18,429 bases of DNA from assembly GCA_036939355.1 (NCBI GenBank), contig JALLAP010000417.1, positions 1-18,429 on the forward strand, read 5' to 3'. Of the stretch, positions 8,709 to 17,126 are shown one piece after another. The stretch's first letter is position 1, and every line of letters begins with the position of its first letter. The notes below the pieces were generated by a model. It did no database searches. It was not told the DNA's origin and was given only the letters and a program-made list of their open reading frames with translations. The DNA is from Thalassiosira profunda (lineage: Eukaryota > Bacillariophyta > Thalassiosirophyceae > Thalassiosirales > Thalassiosiraceae). Made by a program: the position numbers and the translations under genes.

Positions 8709-9679
8709 ATGGTGATGCCCGCGACCTTCCTCGCATCGCTGGCTTTGTTCGCGGCAGCGCCTCGAAATATGCCGCCGCTGCGGAGCGAGCACCCTGCCGA
8801 TCCTCAGCCACACATCCCATCATCGACATCAGACTACGGTGCACGTAAGAACCATCCCACCGCCTATGACGACAACCCCCCGTTCAAAGGGCCGCTGCGG
8901 TTGGAGCAAACTGCAAGCCCTGATGATCACAGAAGGCGAGTGGCGAAGAGTCACTCTTTGCAAAACACCGACGATGCACCGCACTTAGGCCCATCAACAT
9001 CAACTGAGACGATACTCAAATCGATAGTGGATCACTTGGCGCGCAGAGATGCACCGGTGGATGCAAAAGAGGTGGCGGAGAGCGTCGAGTTTTGCCTCAG
9101 ATGCGGCAAACGACTGAGGGCGCGGCAAAGAGGGTATTGCAAAATCGGCAAAGCGCACAAAATGCAGGCGCAGAGCAAACCATCACCATCCACGATCTTT
9201 GCTCGGGCCACGGGCTGACTGGTTTGCTGTTTCTTGCATGCAATCCTCCAGGAAGGATAAAGGATGCCACTGTGAAGGCAGTTCTGGTGGATCAATTCGA
9301 GCCAAAGTCACACTCGATATTGCGTGATTGCATCGGAGAGATTTGCCCCTGGATCTCTGAGGATTCTGTATCATTCCAATCTGCAACTCTGGAGGAATAT
9401 TCTCGCAAAGAGAAGGATTGCAAAGATGCTTCCATTGTCATATCAACGCATGCCTGCGGATCTTTGACGGACAGCGTGCTGCAATTCGCCGTGGAGACCA
9501 ATACCGCGTCTTTGGCGGTCATGCCCTGCTGCTACACTGGCACAGACAGCGGTGTCCCGTACGGCGTGCGGCGAATGCTGGGCGTCGGTCTGAGTGCCGA
9601 CGTAGGAAGAAGCTTCTACCTGCAAGAGCACGACTATCACACGGACTTTGCCGCAATACCCCGAGCGGTGACGGCGTGA
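8709..9679 (+). CDS. SAM-dependent methyltransferase (Methyltransf_32-like), apparent frameshifts
   Basis: The N-terminal part reads in one frame from 8709 (MVMPATFLASLALFAAA, possible signal or anchor) to about 9150-9190. The catalytic part reads in another frame to 9679. That part has motif I (IHDLCSGHGLTGLLFLA), VLVDQFEPKSH as the acidic strand 2, THACGSLTDSVL and VMPCCYTG. This His-Ala-Cys plus Pro-Cys-Cys pattern is known from uncharacterised methyltransferase domains such as PF13679. The two frames are joined by the equivalent of one missing base, and no intron fits. At 9677-9679 a stop ends the frame, but the next frame continues with VNRIIVAERR to 9750. This resembles the family's last strand, so a second missing base is likely. 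It is either sequencing error or a decaying gene. It is divergent from the ankyrin-methyltransferase gene. Starts at 8640 or 8715 are possible. Confidence 0.65.
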
Positions 9680-9800
9680 ATCGGATCATTGTGGCGGAAC
9701 GGCGCAGAGAGACTCACTTGCAATGCGCTGGGGATGACGGTCGTCTGTGATTTGCAATACACAAGGGCAAACTGAGGCTGGAGGCTCGGCACTGAGAGCA

Positions 9801-9825
9801 GAGAGAGAGAGAGAGAGAGAGAGAG
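9801..9825. repeat. (GA)12 microsatellite
   Basis: Twelve GA dinucleotides plus a final G, flanked by other purine-rich sequence (9794-9850). It lies in the ~215 bases upstream of the E1 dehydrogenase start. GA/CT tracts in such positions can influence promoters, but here only the repeat itself is seen. Confidence 0.9.
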
Positions 9826-10029
9826 GGGAGAAGAAGGAAAGGAGCTCGAGGTGAGTCGCCAAGTATCGCCATAATTCGCCTAATTATCGCCAATCCCATC
9901 ACTCACTTTCTCTCCGCCTCAGCGCGTTCTTGTCAAAGACGCCGCCACAAGTTCACCCCGCCCAGAAGCGGAACAGCCGCACAAAAAATGGGGAGAGCGG
10001 TAACGCCGGCGACGGAAGGCCACAGTTAG

Positions 10030-10062
10030 ATGAGCAACGATGCTGCGCAACGCCAACGCTAG
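10030..10062 (+). promoter_or_regulatory. Short uORF overlapping the E1 start codon
   Basis: An ATG at 10030 opens a 10-codon frame ending in TAG at 10060-10062. It is out of frame with the E1 ATG at 10040 and overlaps it. If transcription starts upstream, scanning ribosomes would meet this ATG first, which could lower E1 translation. No transcript start is visible, so this is conditional. Confidence 0.35.
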
Positions 10063-12692
10063 AATGATGGTGCGGGGCGCCGCGGCGGCGCGAGCCCTGG
10101 ACGTGGTGCCCGGGGCGCTTCGCGGAGGAGCCGTTCGGGCTAAGTCGGCGGTGCCCTCCGAAGACGCCCAAGAGCCACTGCTCGAGAGGCTGCGCCGCAA
10201 AATGCAGAAGGACATCGTTGAGCTTCCTGAGTACAAGGCCCGATCGAACCTCGGTGCCTTCCTCGACTTAAAAGCCGGCGGGACGGCATCGGGGGCATTG
10301 CACCCCATCGCTCCACCGAATCCGCCAGCGGCGGGATACCAGAACGTCCTCACTCCGGATCAAATCCGCACATCTCTGGACGCCGCCATGGCCACGTTTC
10401 ACCTTCACGTCGAATCTCGCATTGCCTCGCTCTGCGGACAGGGCTACTACACGATAGGCCCATGCGGGGAGGAGATGCTTGGGTCGATAGGATACGCATT
10501 GGATCCCCACGCCGACGCTATGGCCCTGCACTATCGGCACCTCTCGGTATCGGTCCTGCGGCAGCTCCGATTGGGCAGGAAGTTGGAGGATATTGTGTTG
10601 GATCGGGCCCGGGGTCATGTCATCTCGAAGCTTGATCCAGTGACGGGAGGGGTGCACTGTGCAATTGGCACTGCAAAAGGCGAATCGACAAATGCATTGG
10701 GGGGCGGAGATTACGTCGTAACAAGCACACTCGCCTCCCAGTGTCCTCCGGCGGTCGGTCGGGCCCTGGGATTTTCGATGGCCGACACCATTCTTAAGCC
10801 GGACACGTCGGTGAAGCCCGTATCGTTCGTAACTGTTGGAGACGGATCGATCCACAACGCCCACTTCTTATCGGCATTCAACTTGGCTCGCCACGCCCGC
10901 TTTCGCAACACCAAATGCCCGGTAGTATTTGGCGTGAGCGACAATGGGCTGTCGATTAGCTACCCTACCGACGGATACGCAGACTACCTCTTTTCGAAAT
11001 ACTCGTCGCAACCGCAGGGGGCGCTCTCGTCGGGGTCGCGTGCGATTGCTGATCGGGATGGGGTGCCAGTATTCAAGGCGAACGGCTGCGATATGCTTGA
11101 CGTTTATGACAAGACTTTGCAAGCGGCGAGCTACTCGCGAAAGTATTCCGCACCATCGCTCATTCTATATCAAGAGCTGACGCGGCGGTTTGGGCATGCG
11201 GCGACGGATCGTCAGCATGCGTATCTTGGTGAGTGAGAGCCGCACGGCAAGCCTGATTAGCTCTCGTGTCGATTGCTAATGCGTCATCATTGTCACTCGT
11301 TCAGATGCGGACGCTGTCGATCGCATGGCAGAGAGCGACGTCGTCGCCAGTGGGATCGTCCAGGCGGCTGAGCAATGGAATGCACTGACCTACGGTGAGG
11401 CGCGCGACCGCTTCGAGGAGATAGGAGAAATGGTACGAGAGGGCTACGACGTGGCCGCCGAGGAGCCAAAGATTACAACTCGCGAGGAGATGATGGAGCG
11501 GGTTTCGCAACCTATGGTCCCAGTGCCACAGCTGCCAGCCGAGAAGCTGATAAGCAACGGCGGGCTGCTGCAGCCCAAGCCGGAGAAGGGCACTAAACGC
11601 GTGAAGAGGGAAGTGATGAGGAAACACATGACGCGAGTGATATCGGAGGTGATGGAGGCCGTTCCAAAGGTGGTTTATATCGGCGAGGACGTCGAGCACG
11701 GAGGCTACTATCTCGTGACGGACGGGCTGGCCAAGAAGTTTCCGGGCCGCGTGGTTGATTTCCCGCCCGACGAGACAACTCTGCTGGGGGCTGCGATGGG
11801 GTTCTCGCAAGTTGGCCTCGTGCCCATCATCGAAATTCCTTACAGCAAGTATCTGGACTGTGGGGCCGACATGTTCTATGAACTCGCCATCAGCAACTGG
11901 CTCACGAACCAGCAGTGCCCGAACGGCATGGTGATCCGCATCCAGGGCTTTGATCTGGGAGGTGAGTTGCACACCGTATCCTTATCTTGCTGCTTTCGGA
12001 GGAAGTGCACCTAACAATCTTTGCACCCCGTCTTTATGGTAGTGTTTGGTGGCAACTTTCACACGCACAATATGATATCTCACATCCCGCCGGGAGTCGA
12101 CGTGCTGTGTTACAGCAACGGCCTGGACTATGTGCGCGGCTTCAGAAACGCAGTCGAGCAGGCCAGGAACGGAAGAGTAGTGGTGTTTGTGGACTGCACC
12201 AACTTACTGAACTTGAGGCATTTGCATGGCAAGGATCGAGGGTGGGAAACGGCGTACCCAGCGGCGGACGAGGTGATGGGCTTTGACGACGTCAGACAGT
12301 TTGGAGACAAGGGCAAGCACCTGATTGTCTCGTATGGCAATGGTGTTGTAACAGCGCTGCGTGCAAGGGAAACCCTCGTCGAGCAAAAGCTTATCGAGGA
12401 CGAAAGCGAAGTGGATATCATCGACTCTCCTTACATCAGCGATGTTCCGGACGGACTCCGCAGAACACTGGCCGCTGGAAAGTACGAAAGTGTCTTGTTT
12501 GCAGACATCTGCAAGGAAGGTCCAGGCTCTAACACTCTGAGCAGCACGGTAATGGCACTCAAGAAGGATGACCTCCTGCCGGAGAAGTGGAACTTTGTCG
12601 CCGCCCCGCGCACCTATAATCCACTTGGCAATACGGTGACATTTCTCAATGAGCAGGATATCATCGCTTCGTTCGAGAAGACGATATCCTAG
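10040..12692 (+). CDS. Fused alpha-beta 2-oxoacid dehydrogenase E1, three exons
   Basis: Thiamine-diphosphate E1 decarboxylates a 2-oxoacid and passes the acyl group to an E2 lipoyl domain. Exons are 10040-11228, 11305-11961 and 12043-12692. Introns of 76 and 81 bp start GTGAGT and end TCAG and GTAG. The product has 831 residues. Residues 1-37 are Arg/Ala-rich with few acids, like a mitochondrial transit peptide. The alpha part has LDPVTGGVHCAIG (198-210), VTSTLASQCPPAVG, and the ThDP motif GDGSIHNAHFLSAFNLA (267-283) with SDNGLSIS (300-307). The beta part has VYIGEDVEHGGYY, PDETTLLGAAMGFSQVGLVPI, GVFGGNFHTHN and a C-terminal transketolase-type domain. Separate alpha and beta chains are usual in mitochondria, so one chain is notable. 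Branched-chain 2-oxoacid specificity is likely but unproven. The 3' end is duplicated downstream. Confidence 0.88.
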
Positions 12693-12840
12693 AGTGTGAT
12701 AGAGATAGAATATTGTAATACGATAGAGCAAAGGAACATCCGGGTGCCTTTCTGTCTAGCAATGCCAATCTGCCCTTTCAATACTGTCTTGCTACTTCAA
12801 ACATGAAGATACCTCAAGCCTAAATTGAACAGGAAAGAGA

Positions 12841-12990
12841 CTACGCTGCGGGGTTGCCCACGCCATTCATTGCAGGCGCATGTTTGCGAATGATGCCCGC
12901 CCCCATGACGAACTTCTCGTGTTCCTTGCACGCGCTCTGCCACTCCTTCGGGTCTGCCGCTTTCATCGCCTCCCACGCTTCCAGGAGGCG
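12841..12990 (-). pseudogene. 3' fragment of the Trp/Cys/His repeat protein gene (inner copy)
   Basis: On the minus strand this segment encodes the last 49 residues of the neighbouring protein (AWEAMKAADPKEWQSACKEH onward) and its stop, as at 13696-13845. The duplication junction at 12990/12991 cuts it from any start or upstream exon. It is a fragment unless the duplication is an assembly artefact. Confidence 0.8.
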
Positions 12991-13547
12991 GCGGCTTCAG
13001 AAACGCAGTCGAGCAAGCCAGGAACGGAAGAGTAGTGGTGTTTGTGGACTGCACCAACTTACTGAACTTGAGGCATTTGCATGGCAAGGATCGAGGGTGG
13101 GAAACGGCGTACCCAGCGGCGGACGAGGTGATGGGCTTTGACGACGTCAGACAGTTTGGAGACAAGGGCAAGCACCTGATTGTCTCGTATGGCAATGGTG
13201 TTGTAACAGCGCTGCGTGCAAGGGAAACCCTCGTCGAGCAAAAGCTTATCGAGGACGAAAGCGAAGTGGATATCATCGACTCTCCTTACATCAGCGATGT
13301 TCCGGACGGACTCCGCAGAACACTGGCCGCTGGAAAGTACGAAAGTGTCTTGTTTGCAGACATCTGCAAGGAAGGTCCAGGCTCTAACACTCTGAGCAGC
13401 ACGGTAATGGCACTCAAGAAGGATGACCTCCTGCCGGAGAAGTGGAACTTTGTCGCCGCCCCGCGCACCTATAATCCACTTGGCAATACGGTGACATTTC
13501 TCAATGAGCAGGATATCATCGCTTCGTTCGAGAAGACGATATCCTAG
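12991..13547 (+). pseudogene. 3' fragment of the E1 dehydrogenase gene (inner copy)
   Basis: This repeats E1 codons from GFRNAVEQARNG to the stop, without exons 1 and 2 or the start of exon 3. An internal ATG could open a 170-codon frame from 13035 lacking the ThDP site, so it could not act as an E1. It is a fragment by duplication, or an artefact of joining overlapping contigs. Confidence 0.8.
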
Positions 13548-13695
13548 AGTGTGATAGAGATAGAATATTGTAATACGATAGAGCAAAGGAACATCCGGGT
13601 GCCTTTCTGTCTAGCAATGCCAATCTGCCCTTTCAATACTGTCTTGCTACTTCAAACATGAAGATACCTCAAGCCTAAATTGAACAGGAAAGAGA

Positions 13696-14831
13696 CTACG
13701 CTGCGGGGTTGCCCACGCCATTCATTGCAGGCGCATGTTTGCGAATGATGCCCGCCCCCATGACGAACTTCTCGTGTTCCTTGCACGCGCTCTGCCACTC
13801 CTTCGGGTCTGCCGCTTTCATCGCCTCCCACGCTTCCAGGAGGCGCTGCCGGTGGGTCCGGTAGACCGGATCGTCCGGCTCCTTCGAAAACGGAGCGTGC
13901 ACAGTCAGACACGCGGCGTGCTTCATCGACTTGGGAAATACGCGTCGTACAGGCCCGTCCTCGACGGCCGCGGCGTCGAAGTCCTGCAGGACCCAGCACG
14001 CCGCGTCGAGCTTCTCCCACTTGGCCATCTTGGACTCGTTCCGTTCCTCGTGGTACCGGCACGCGCTCTGCCACTCCTTCGGATCCGCCTCCTTCATCTT
14101 CTGCCACGCATGTGCGTGTTCGAGGTGTCTCACGCGGGCCTCGATGGCCGTCTCGTCCGTGTGGTGCTTGTCGTCGTGCACCATCAGCAGGCTGCCCCGT
14201 CGCACGCACGCGGGAGCCTTCTCTACCTTCCATTCCTCTTGGTTGTACGCTTCGATGGTCTCGACGGCCGCCAGCAGTTCCGCCAGCTTCATCAGGGCCC
14301 GCGCCTCGGCCACCTCCTTGAGCATGTACTCGACCCCTTCGAACTTGGAAGGGTCGGCCTCCACCGCCATGATCATGCTGTGCAGATCGCACACGTCCGT
14401 CCAGATCGCGGGTTCGCAGGATTGCATCATCGCCCACGCGTCGGAGAGCTTCTTGCGCCGCACGAAGACTTCGACGGCGACGTCTTCTTCTTTCATAGGA
14501 CTTTCCTCGGGGACGGGGCGGGCGTGCACGGCGAGGGCGGAGCTGTGGCGCATCTGCGCCCGCGTCCAGTGGTGGCGGCCCGTGGGCATGGCGCGGTGCC
14601 GCGCCTGGGCGGACGTCCAGTCCCTCTCGACGAAGGACTGCATGTCGGCGACTGCGATCGATCCGTCAAGAGATGTGCGCAGGCGTCAGCACAGAATGCA
14701 AAATCGATGCAATAGAGACGGACACTGCCGTCATAACCTTGCATGCACTCACCTGCCAAGAGCAGTTTGCCGATGTGCACGTCCTCGGCGGACCAGTTGG
14801 CTTCGACGTCCATGTTTCTTTTGGCGCTCAT
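13696..14831 (-). CDS. Novel Trp/Cys/His repeat protein, two exons
   Basis: Exon 1 is 14831-14753 and intron 14752-14652 (101 bp) starts GTGAGT and ends GCAG. Exon 2 is 14651-13696, giving 344 residues. I recognise no family. The motif W-x3-[CQ]-x2-H occurs five times, with Trp at 38, 55, 110, 220 and 312. The last three sit in a longer unit, AW-x2-M-x3-[DE]-P-x2-W-x3-C-x2-H (Trp 99, 209 and 301 begin it). Each unit is preceded by an L-x-V-H element (His 69, 185, 278) and an acidic spacer. So the protein is about three ~100-residue modules plus a shorter N-terminal part. It is charged and helical, with no signal peptide or membrane helix. Repeated Cys and His could bind metal or haem, which is speculation. 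Its 3' end is copied within the tandem duplication. Confidence 0.72.
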
Positions 14832-15271
14832 GTTGACGGTTGTTCGTTGCTTCCTTCGAGTTGTGGGAGATCCGAGAGGTTCTCTTGCCTCCCTCTTGGC
14901 TGAACTTGCTTTGGGTTGCAGGACAAGAGAACCCGAACTCCGCCTCGACGAGACTTCGAGACATCAGCAAGAAGACATAAAGAGACAGGATACCTTTGAC
15001 ATAAAGAAAGAGGCGCCCCTTATCGCTTCGTCCGCCGCAAAAAGCGGCACACGCACAACGCGGCCGTTCCGCCGCCACCTAGACGCCCTGGCGCATCGGC
15101 AGGAGCAGCCGGATATCCGACCAGGAGAACCACACGGTGCCTCTGGAGGGGCTGGGCGTGGCGCCGAGCCTGGGGGCGCTCGACGTGGGAAGGTCCACAT
15201 TGCAAATCGGCAGTCATACCTCGTGTTCCTCGCGCGGCGCGCTCTCGCGGCATGAATTCCGAGCGATAGCC
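14832..15271. promoter_or_regulatory. Divergent intergenic region
   Basis: These 440 bases lie between head-to-head genes, the repeat protein (start 14831) and the putative plastid protein (start 15272). Both promoters should be here. A plus-strand frame from 15137 stays open into the latter gene, but it would bury that gene's signal peptide, so the region is taken as 5' flank. No known motif or RNA gene stands out. Confidence 0.4.
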
Positions 15272-15867
15272 ATGATAATATGTGGTTGGAGCGGCCGCCT
15301 GCCGCCCATCCTTCTCGCGGCGGCGCTGTTGCAATTGCCAGTCTTTGCGATGGCCTTCCTCGCGCCCAGCATCGGTACTCGTACCAGCCACCGACCAATC
15401 TTGAAGGAAAATTTCAGCGACAGCGGCGAGGTAGATGACGACGACGACCACGGCGACGAGCCCGCCATCAAACCGTACCGGAACCGGTCTTTGTACTGGA
15501 CACTGAACTACCGCAAAGCGAACCCCTACGAAAAGGCACGGGCGCGGGTCCTCGGCTTCGGCCACCGCTCTAAAGACGATTGGGATGAGGCCGTCTCCAG
15601 CGGGAGCTCGGTCAATACGTTCCATCTTATCCGGACGAAATGTACGCCCCGGAATGGGTTTCCTGGGACGAGTGGCTTGGCCTCATGCGCAGCTACAGCG
15701 AAACGAAAAACCTTGCGACAAATATACTGGGCCTCAAAAGTCTGGACGACTACCTGCTGTTCGTCAAGAGCAATTCGAAGAGGGCGGAGGGGCTGCGGAT
15801 TCCGGTCCGGCCGGACATCTTCTACAAAGACGAGTGGACAGACGAGGAAAGCTTCTTTGGAAAGTGA
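15272..15867 (+). CDS. Putative plastid-targeted protein, unrecognised, one apparent frameshift
   Basis: The ATG at 15272 gives a signal peptide (MIICGWSGRLPPILLAAALL then QLPVFAMA). It is followed by FLAPSIGTRTSHRP: the A-M-A|F-L-A-P junction resembles the ASAFAP motif of diatom plastid proteins, and the next residues are Ser/Thr/Arg-rich like a transit peptide. The start was chosen for this reason; an in-frame ATG at 15137 would hide it. The mature part has an acidic DDDDD stretch, then KANPYEKARARVLGFG. At about 15597-15606 the frame must change, equal to one missing base, to read ELGQYVPSYPDEMYAPEWVS, WDEWLGLMRSYSETK, LKSLDDYLLFVKSN, LRIPVRPDIFYKDEW and the stop at 15867. Trp-rich segments of this kind recur in diatom proteins I recall, with unknown function. 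About 198 residues if corrected. Confidence 0.62.
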
Positions 15868-16002
15868 TGGATTTTTGCGGTGGTGTTAGAGGGTAGATAC
15901 TGCCGGCTTTTGTGCAATGGAAGGAATGCGTTCTCAATTCAACGGAGACTGGTCAAAGAGAAGAAGCAAACGCAAAATCGATATCCGTTTCATCTCGTCG
16001 TG

Positions 16003-16222
16003 AAAAGGCTTGCCTCTTATGCATACTGAGAGGCCATAGTGCGAGATCTAAGTGCTTACAATACCAATGCATTTAACTTGCCATGCTCTGCCCGCCCGCG
16101 GGCTTCGGCAATGTGTCAGCTCCACTATCTCTCTCACCGAAAGACTTGCCTCAATGGATAGAAGCCAAGTGCGAGATCTACAATACCAATGCATCAAACT
16201 TGCCATGGCTTGCCCGCCCGCC
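16003..16222. repeat. Diverged direct repeat, about 80-95 bp per copy
   Basis: Copy 1 (about 16003-16099) and copy 2 (about 16139-16221) share CTTGCCTC, GTGCGAGATCTA, CAATACCAATGCAT and AACTTGCCATG followed by TGCCCGCCCGC. Copy 1 has an extra 8 bases (AGTGCTTA) and other small changes. Copy 2 is open as KDLPQWIEAKCEIYNTNASN followed by LPWLARPP; copy 1 is interrupted by a stop in the matching frame. It looks like an old local duplication with one decaying copy. Confidence 0.75.
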
Positions 16223-16427
16223 CGCCCCTGCCAAAGCCCCCAAACCACCCCTGTTGAGGAGAACCCTTCCCGAAGATCTTTGGATCTTTTCCATCACACG
16301 AACACGCACGAAGTTGAGAGGAATGCTGACGAAGGCTGACGAGCAAAATGTGAAAGTAAATCCGGAGACACATAAAGTGACGTGGCCCTTGCAAATGGGA
16401 AAGGGCCTGATGCGTACCAGCGATTGA
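16083..16427 (+). CDS. Doubtful small ORF or gene remnant
   Basis: A 114-codon frame. Its middle, from the second repeat copy onward, has protein-like character: QWIEAKCEIYNTNASNLPWL, a Pro/Ala linker, PEDLWIFSITRTRTKLRGML and KADEQNVKVNPETHKVTWPL. The first ~20 codons look like spacer. No domain, signal or membrane helix is recognised. The frame starts inside repeat copy 1, so the true start, if any, may differ or lie in a lost upstream exon. It could be the 3' part of a broken gene. Low confidence that it is expressed. Confidence 0.3.
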   Translation: MLCPPAGFGNVSAPLSLSPKDLPQWIEAKCEIYNTNASNLPWLARPPAPAKAPKPPLLRRTLPEDLWIFSITRTRTKLRGMLTKADEQNVKVNPETHKVTWPLQMGKGLMRTSD

Positions 16428-17126
16428 ACGAATTCCTACATGGACTGGAAATATTAAGACACTGTCCGATTTAGAGAGGCCAGTGATTTGGGGTGAAGTT
16501 AGATTTATTAATTAGGGGCCTATTTTGTAATATTTATCATACCCGAGACAAGTTAGGATTTATGAATATCGCAACTTTATTAGGGTGACGTCTAAAGTAT
16601 CTTTTATTATCCCCAGGGTAAATAATAAAATTTGCCCCCATAATAGTAGTCAACCAATGACACCACGTCAAGCGAGTTCTCATTATCCACGTGGGAACTC
16701 GTAAGATCTTTCGGATCTTCCGGCCTCTTTTTTGAGGAACAAAATCACAGGGCGTCAAAAAGAACATCAAGAAATGCCGTGGAAGGCGCCCAAGGAACGT
16801 GGCGAACATCAACGGTCGGTGTTCGTTGCCTTTGGCACGATGAGGCACAAATCCAACCAACCCATCACATCGGTGCAGGCAAAACGGTCTCATTCACATC
16901 GACCGACCCCAGGATCATGCCCGCGCTCCAGCTCCTGTACTCGGCCTACATCAACCACAGCATCGATCCGTCGTGATCCCACCGAACAGCCTCGCCGCTG
17001 CCAAAGAACATTCCGAGTTGCAACTCCTGCGCCACACTGTCCACATCCATCGTCCCGGCCCCACGTGCCGACCACATCACCCCTCCACAATCACCCAGAA
17101 TTGTTTGCAATAATATCCTCATTTAG
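16428..17126. other. AT-rich island and 5' flank of the kinase gene
   Basis: Bases ~16430-16680 are clearly more AT-rich than the rest of the window and have no coding frame. They contain an imperfect hairpin (9-bp arms 16602-16610 and 16622-16630). A second hairpin, AAGATC-TTTCG-GATCTT, lies at 16703-16719, with a palindromic CCACGTGG at 16687-16694. The rest (16720-17126) is GC-richer and includes a 19-codon ORF (16917-16976). No transposase or terminal repeats are seen, so origin as a mobile-element relic is only a possibility. Confidence 0.5.
16687..16694. promoter_or_regulatory. CCACGTGG palindrome (CACGTG core)
   Basis: A perfect 8-base palindrome containing the CACGTG core bound by bZIP and bHLH factors in many eukaryotes. 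It sits about 435 bases upstream of the kinase ATG, next to a hairpin. Function is inferred from the motif only, and a short palindrome can occur by chance. Confidence 0.25.

Larger units (their letters stand above)
12136..13845. repeat. 855-bp direct tandem duplication
   Basis: Unit 12136-12990 is repeated immediately as 12991-13845. I see one difference, G at 12161 versus A at 13016, synonymous in the E1 frame. The junction is blunt, with no N and no shared microhomology at the break. Each unit holds the last ~557 bases of the E1 CDS, the 148-bp convergent gap, and the last 150 bases of the minus-strand repeat-protein gene. It may be a very recent duplication, or two haplotype contigs joined end to end. 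Confidence 0.93.

Noticed and set aside
9130..9190. Programmed ribosomal frameshift in the second methyltransferase
   Set aside because: No slippery heptamer with a downstream structure is evident, and similar breaks occur elsewhere in the window, so sequence error is more likely.
12136..13845. Tandem duplication as part of a mobile element
   Set aside because: The unit has no terminal inverted repeats, transposase or target-site pattern and its ends fall inside coding exons, so it is a local duplication or an assembly join.
13652..14437. 261-codon minus-strand frame overlapping the repeat protein
   Set aside because: It overlaps the real gene on the same strand in another frame, is dominated by Gly and Arg, and lacks the W-x3-C-x2-H periodicity.
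13735..14715. 326-codon open frame on the plus strand opposite the repeat protein
   Set aside because: It is antisense to a gene with clear internal protein repeats and a good intron, and its translation is rich in His, Arg and Pro with no domain. It reflects GC-rich shadow coding.
15593..15600. An 8-base GT...AG segment whose removal would restore the frame of the plastid protein
   Set aside because: Eight bases is far too short for spliceosomal splicing. A single missing base is the simpler explanation.
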